Positions 58,301 to 64,000 of a DNA stretch of 64,000 bases are shown here, piece after piece (the first letter of the stretch is position 1; each line of letters opens with the position of its first letter). This DNA comes from Liolophura sinensis (lineage: Eukaryota; Mollusca; Polyplacophora; Chitonida; Chitonidae). The notes below the pieces were generated by a model, which saw only the letters and a program-made list of their open reading frames with translations, made no database searches and had not been told where the DNA came from. The DNA is taken from assembly GCF_032854445.1 (NCBI RefSeq), contig NC_088300.1:53604984-53668983 (forward strand). The letters are read 5' to 3'. A program made the translations under genes and the position numbers.

Positions 58301-61300
58301 CGCGTTATGTCATAGATGCTGTTGACTGATGAGGAGGCCTATTGGGTACTTGGGCCACAAAGTGTGCATTTATATCAAGTACATGTACCCTAAATTATCT
58401 AAAAATTCGACCACAAAAGTGCATTTTTGGAGGCAAATAAATGCCACGAGACATTTTGGTGCTAAAATTTACATTTTCCCCAGTAGGATATCATCCTACC
58501 TTCCAAACATCTCTCAAAGCACCTTTCTTAAATCAATAGAGCTCCCACAATCTGGAAAAATGAGCAACTTAGTCATGGAGTAAATTTTAGGTTCCATGGA
58601 GGAAAGAACTACGGTATAATGAATGTATGTATGCTATGCATGCTTGGGTTTTTATGTTGGACTTCACCATTTAGAGTTATATGACTGCAAGGAGTCAACA
58701 CTAAATGCCACACTTACCCAGGGAATTAGCACTAGCAGTCTTGCTGGTCTGTTGGGTTAAATCTAATGTATCTAAGACACTGGCCAACTCTCTTGTCATG
58801 CCATTTATTGTCAGATTTGTTTGTAAATCTGGTAGAGTAGGGTCTACCAATCCTCGGTGACCAGTACCTGAACTGTCTAGCACTTTACCACGCCCAGATG
58901 AGTCTTTGGGTAACATCCCATTATTATTATTACACACACTCCCTCTATCATTAGACAGCTGTGCCTTGGCAGTTCCCAGACTCACGGAGGAGGGGGAGTC
59001 TGAGGACGTTGTCGTCGTTGTAGCACCAGAGCCTGAGGTACTGAGCTCACCACCATTAACCAAGCTCGAACTTCCATTAGAAGCCAACCTGTTACTCTCC
59101 GCGTGAATTTGATCAAGTCCATTCACCAACAAAGTCCTGTCAAGTGACTTTTGCGCAGCCACTGATCCCTGAGAACTTTTCCTATTCGACGACAGCAATG
59201 ACTCTTCCATTTCTGTCACTACTATATCAATTTTATTTTCAATGTGTGATTCACTGGATGAAATGTCTATGTCCAGTCCCTTCTGATGCATGTCGACTGC
59301 TTCACTGATGATCTGGTGTATGAGTGTGTGGACATTATGCGAGGGGGCTATTTCCGCGCCATCAATCCGATTCTCTGGGCTTGGCTGAGAAAACTCTGGC
59401 TGCATGGCCGACAATACATTAATAGGTGACGTGGGCCCGGGCAGTGCACTGGGTAACACGGACACAGAGCTAGGAGTGGTAGCTGAACATGTCTTCATGG
59501 GGGACACAGATCCTGTGCCAACTTTACTCACAGTAAACAATTTCTTAGCTTTAGTTCTAACGCAGTACTGTGGGCTGAGAAGTAGCTCCCCTGGGGGTGG
59601 AGACACCAGCTGATTAGCCCCGCTCACATCTGGTGAGAGAGGGATGTCAACCAGAGGGTCTGGCCAATGGTCCAGGTTAAATGTACCTCCAAGCCCAGGG
59701 GAGTCTAATGTTTGCTGCGGACAGTCCACAGGGAATAACAGGTTTGGTCGTCGAATTTTTGTGCAGGTTGGTATATATTCAATTGAGTCTGCGACTACAT
59801 TTTCTGCCATGGTTGCTTGCTCCTCTTCCAGCTGCTTTAATCGAGTGTTTTCTATTGCTCTCTCTTCCATCTTGCGCCTCTCCTCCTCTTCTCGTTTCAA
59901 TGCAAGGTCCTTGTTACGACTCAGAAAATTGTTGATGTCCATTTGAAGTCGCCTTTGCTGATCAGCGTAATCCTTCATTCCCTAATAAACGAAAGCAGGA
60001 AAAGCAATAATTAAAATAGAATTACACATATTGGTAGATATATGTTAGAGATATTAAACCAGGTGTTTTTGTTTTAATACACACTGTAGAATTTCAGGTT
60101 AAAATTTTGACAAAATACTCTCCAATACTTGAATAATATAGTTACACAAGTGCCACTGAATTTTGCAACAAAATATAAGGGTAATAAAATTGTACACAGT
60201 ATCAAAATTTGCAATGAAGCCAATGTAAGGTGGCATAATATCATCCAGGATTTATATATATTTGTTTAATATTATTATTATTACTTCTTTTTTTTTTGAT
60301 ACATGTACATTAAATTTTCTATACAACATGTAATTCATGAAAACATTTCTGCAATCTCACTGATGTTGGATGAGGAAACCAGGGTAGATAGCCACTGAGA
60401 CTCTTGTAACAGTCAAACTTACTGAGTCTTTTTTGATGTCTTTATCTACATCCATCTTTGTTACAGTTTCGTTGACTTTCAGTGCCAGAGACAGGGCCAT
60501 AAGGCCAGCAGTTTTGATATCATTCTCTCGCAAGTCCAGACGCAACAACTGTCTACTGTCAGCCACATATTCTGCCAAAGCCACAGAACCTAAAACACAC
60601 AGAAAATGTCCACTGATCACAACTGCACTATGTAACACCATCATATCTGACACCATCATATAAGCTCCATCTTACAACATGTAGGCTTTACCTTCACTAA
60701 TTGGTATTAATGGCAGTAAATAGTGCTTTGCCATTAGATAGTCAAGTCCACCAATGATTTTTCTGAAACCGAGTCACATTTTTTTCTAAATTAATTTTGT
60801 ATAATATCATGTGCTTATACATTAAGATGAAACTCAATTCTTCACTATTTTTCATTTACATCAAGAGAGTTTGTATGAACTCTAGTTTCTGAATAATTGG
60901 TGATTTTTTGGATTGACTCTTATATGAGTAATTGCTCTTTGATTTTTGCTGTAGTTCCTGGAGCTCTCAAGTCTTAACTAAGCTCACTAATGGAACAGGT
61001 AACATTAAATGGTTGATAATCTAAACATTAAATCTCTCTAAATAAATACTATAATGAATGTTAATAAATCTTGGCCTGTACAAAAATAAGACAACTAAAT
61101 GAAGTTACTTAGAATGAGACTTTTTGATCAAACCTCATGGATGAGATTTGTTACCCCTCAGTGTGTTTTGTGTTTTAGTTACTCAACTTGTATGAACAGC
61201 ACCAAAAAAAATACTCACTATTTAATTCACTGAACCACTGATGGGTGGCAGCAGATTGTTGTCCACCATGATTATCCCCACATATATTCCTATCGCATAC

Positions 61301-63989
61301 CACCTATTGCTGCATTTGACAGTTTAGTTCAAGTTTAGCATGTAAGCCCTTGAAATGATACTTTTGATGCCAACTCTTCATTTTTTTTCTGATAAAACTT
61401 TAATCAAACTTTAAAAAAAAACTCTTAAAGGACCGTATACCGTGGATGAATCCATCAGAACCATACAAAATGTGTCACTAGAAAAACGTTAGGTGAAATA
61501 CCTACATGAAATTCAGCTGATGTTCTTACCTTCACAGGTTATCTTTGTACATTGTAATCCGATCCTCAGCAGGGACTTGTTTTTCAACAGGCCCTCTTTC
61601 AAGCGGTATATCCCCTCATTTGTGATGCTGTTGTGTCCTAGGTTTAGTGTCTCCAGACTTTCTGTTGAGCCCTGTAAAGAGGCATGAAACTAGTTATAAG
61701 ACAGTACCGGTAATAAGTGCAGTGGAATTTGAAATTAAACTTCAGGGAATTTGCTTTACCATGCATTTTTTCATAAAAGTAACTCAAATGCAGTTTGCCG
61801 GCTCTCAGTAAAGGGAAGCAAATCTTGCAACTCATAAAACAGCATTTCCCAAGTAACAGTACCAGTAATTTCAATTACATGACAAGTCATCATGAATAAT
61901 CAAAGACCATAAAAGCACTTCTGTTGTGTGAGTTACATGATTTGCTTTCCCTTACAGAAGGCCACTGTTTGGCACATGAAGATTCAGTGTGTGTGTGTGT
62001 GCATGTAGTATTGGCTGTACACTGTTGGAACTAGTGTCAATGTTACTACTCTCCTGATGACGACAAACTAAAATACCAAAATATTAAGTCACAATGAACT
62101 CTTCATATTCAAAATTGATGTACACTACTTGTGTATTGAGCCAGGTTCTTCGATACTTTTAAGGTCATTTTGATCAACCTGCTAGATTAAAAAAACAAAA
62201 GAGTGTTACCAGTGCCCTAGCCAAAGCCGGCATGCCTTGGTATGTGATCTGGTTATTCCACAGTACTAAGGTATTCAGGCCTTGACCCAGATTCTGCTCA
62301 TATAACCCATCGCTCAGGTGGCCCACGCCAACATCCTACAACAACAATGTTTATCAACACATTCTTGTTACTTACTGCAAGGCCTATCCTAGGCTAGCAA
62401 GCTGTACATGTATATGATTACTTTAAACAATAAAATAGCGAAATATACCATCAGTACAGAAATACATGTAATTCCTTAGTTGTAGAGTTCCGTGCCATCA
62501 CACAAGCGATTACCTTATCATCTAGCATGTGAAATGCAAATGTACATGCATGTGTGCATGCAAGATGCTAGAAGTAAATTTTAATAAAATGTTTGAAAAT
62601 GTATGCCGTTATCCATATTGTGTTTAACGTTTCTATGGATTTCTGTGGATTTTCTTTTATTTCATTAGTGTGTTACACAGGACTAAATATCTCATTACTG
62701 TGATAGCAAGTGGAGACCACTGAACTTCGCAAAGTCACAGATTTCCAAAATATACCTAATATTTTTGAACAGCACAAAGGGCATTATGATATGACAGATT
62801 ATTAAATTAAGTACAACACCAGGAGCCAGTTTCATGAAGCTCACTTAGCTAAGTTTTCTCTCAAATACCATGACAACGTATGCCATAGAGATATTAAGTG
62901 CACATAGTTAAGGGCTACTTAGCAGTAAGTATCCTTTAGGTAAAAAATACACATCTGAAGGTAAGACTAAGTTAATCAGAAGAGAATGTTAAATATAAGC
63001 CACATAAACAAAGACTATATAGTGTACCTGTAAATGGTTGTTTCTGAGATCTAGGAGGTACAGTTTTTGATTAAACTTCAGCAAATTTCCCAGTTGAATG
63101 GCATCTGATGGCATCAGTTTGTTATCTGCCAGGAACAATTCTTGTAGTACTTCATTCATTTTGAGGGCAGCCACTGAAAATTACAAAGAACATTCGTCAT
63201 ATAGCCAGTTTAACAGAATATCTAAATAAAACTTCACATCAAAGATGTGACACGTATAACAGCAAGTTCAGTAGCTGACAGGTCACTCATCATTGTGATA
63301 TTACATGTATGCGCCAACTGCCATTCTCAGTACACGGTAACATGAGAAAAGCATAAACCCCAGGAAGTCCAAGATGGGCAGCTAGAATAGCATGAATTAC
63401 GTACAGTGATGGAATTCAATCACAGCCATCCCTATGCTGGAGACAAACCAGCATGCAAATAGGAACTTGATTGGTTGCAAATCTGCTTATAAAAGGAACC
63501 TCAAACAATACTTACTTGAAATAGTGGTTTAGTCCACAAAGTTGAACAGGGATAGAACAAGGGGTTTTATTTCCACATTTGTTACTGACTTCTGATGTAA
63601 ACATTGTAAATATTTAGGAAAATACAAAATCACATAAAAACTGTGAAATCTATTTTGCTCATATGATGCGGTGTAACAGAGGGACTAACAGACAAGGGGA
63701 AAGCATTTCCACGTTCACCACTTTTGTGATGGAGACAAAAACAGAAATATTGCTGGTAATTTTTTGGAAGGGAGGTGGGGGGAGGGGTGTTCATTTGACA
63801 AGAAGAGGTTTAGAGTGAGTCCCACCAAAGGAACTGACCTAATATAAGGAGTGGCCGTCCAGACATGTACGTGTTCTCAAGGTGGAGTGTGGTTAAGGTG
63901 GAGCCCACCTTGAGGGAGCGGCCAATGATTGGCATCATCCTCTCATTCAGCTCACAGTTCCTAGCATCCAGGTGTACTAGACACGGTGT
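55383..63989 (-). CDS. PPP1R37: PPP1R37 (LRR-containing protein phosphatase 1 regulator), 5' partial
   Basis: PPP1R37 binds and inhibits protein phosphatase 1. Exons in order: 63989-63839, 63173-63028, 62335-62210, 61671-61530, 60589-60423, 59981-58718, 56640-56575, 55444-55383 (stop TAG). All introns are GT..AG, phases agree and the sum is exactly 707 codons plus stop. The first five encode leucine-rich repeats: VHLDARN, LHLENTYMSGRPL, LFLADNKL, QLGNLLKFN, LDLRNNHL, LVLWNNQIT, LETLNLGHNSI, LRLDLRENDIKT and GLMALSLALKVN match the human protein in order. Exon 59981-58718 has a charged coiled coil and then a Ser/Thr-rich tail with a PP1-docking motif KLFTV. The acceptor at 63990 starts TPCLVHLDARN, so the N-terminal 200 or so residues lie beyond the right edge. 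Reading through the donor at 56575 gives an alternative end. Confidence 0.93.
56158..56225 (+). repeat. 23-bp tandem repeat, three copies
   Basis: ACTGCTACATAACAGGTCTG starts at 56161, with variants at 56184 and 56207. It lies in the last PPP1R37 intron. Confidence 0.85.
56531..56574 (-). other. PPP1R37: Alternative PPP1R37 C-terminus by intron retention
   Basis: If the donor GTAAGG at 56574 is not used, the frame continues through GKVFNTSTGRMYAS to a TAA at 56533-56531. Splicing instead leads to VADLPADRVLHEALQNSTQT. Only transcripts can tell which is used. Confidence 0.45.
56641..58717 (-). other. PPP1R37 intron, nothing recognised
   Basis: AT-rich intron of about 2.1 kb. No exon, SINE or foldback was evident to the eye. 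Confidence 0.5.
59529..59543 (-). other. PPP1R37: PP1-docking RVxF-type motif (KLFTV)
   Basis: RTKAKKLFTVSKV contains K-L-F-T-V, a fit to the [RK]-x-[VI]-x-[FW]-like docking class in relaxed form. It matches the position and context of KVFVVTRV in human PPP1R37 as I recall it. It is about residue 391-395 of the partial protein. Confidence 0.7.
61355..61501. mobile_element. Partial copy of the ATTTCACCTAA-ended MITE
   Basis: TTTTGATGCCAA, TTTCTGATAAAA, AACTCTTAAAGGACC, GTGGATGAATCC, AAAATGTGT and the end GTTAGGTGAAAT match 26940-27086. The left end is missing or diverged. It lies in a PPP1R37 intron. Confidence 0.65.
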
Positions 63990-64000
63990 CTGCAGACAGC

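Noticed and set aside
59404-59946. Plus-strand open frames opposite the large PPP1R37 exon
   Set aside because: They are shadows of the minus-strand coding exon, which has clear family similarity and splice sites.

Overview
This is nuclear DNA of an animal. Genes are split into many short exons with GT..AG introns, and introns and flanks hold tRNA-derived SINEs, MITE-like foldbacks and microsatellites. The SINE bodies, the repeat starting GAGTGAGTGAGTGAATGCTT near 12950, and the very frequent word TACATGTA suggest a mollusc, perhaps a bivalve. This is an inference from repeat style, not a species identification. No bacterial, viral or organellar gene was seen.

Layout: (1) 1-31432, plus strand: most of a PACS (phosphofurin acidic cluster sorting) gene. 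I could join 23 exons in one frame (844 codons plus stop); the first exon or exons lie left of the window. A long 3' UTR may run to about 36900. (2) 38807-42949, minus strand: a FAM50/XAP5 gene, five coding exons, 340 residues once a one-base gap at its start is allowed for. (3) 43892-48381, plus strand: a NOXRED1-like Rossmann oxidoreductase gene, five exons found, head-to-head with FAM50. It has one coding frameshift and one unexplained exon phase. (4) 55383-63989, minus strand: the C-terminal 707 residues of PPP1R37 (leucine-rich-repeat regulator of protein phosphatase 1). Its 5' exons lie right of the window and a long candidate 3' UTR holds a 74-bp minisatellite.

The four genes do unrelated jobs: membrane-protein sorting, a spliceosome-associated nuclear factor, a putative NADP-dependent redox enzyme and PP1 regulation. 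They show ordinary eukaryotic packing: one head-to-head pair with a likely shared promoter, and two convergent pairs with long 3' UTRs.

The most unusual signals are non-genic. One is an 88-bp minisatellite in a PACS intron that looks seeded from the exon 7/intron junction, so every unit resembles the exon end. Others are a TTAA-bounded 0.57-kb element present twice with a partly preserved reading frame, several foldback elements, a duplicated block on both sides of the last NOXRED1 exon, and single-base lesions in two otherwise conserved genes that may be assembly errors. No obviously new biological system was found.
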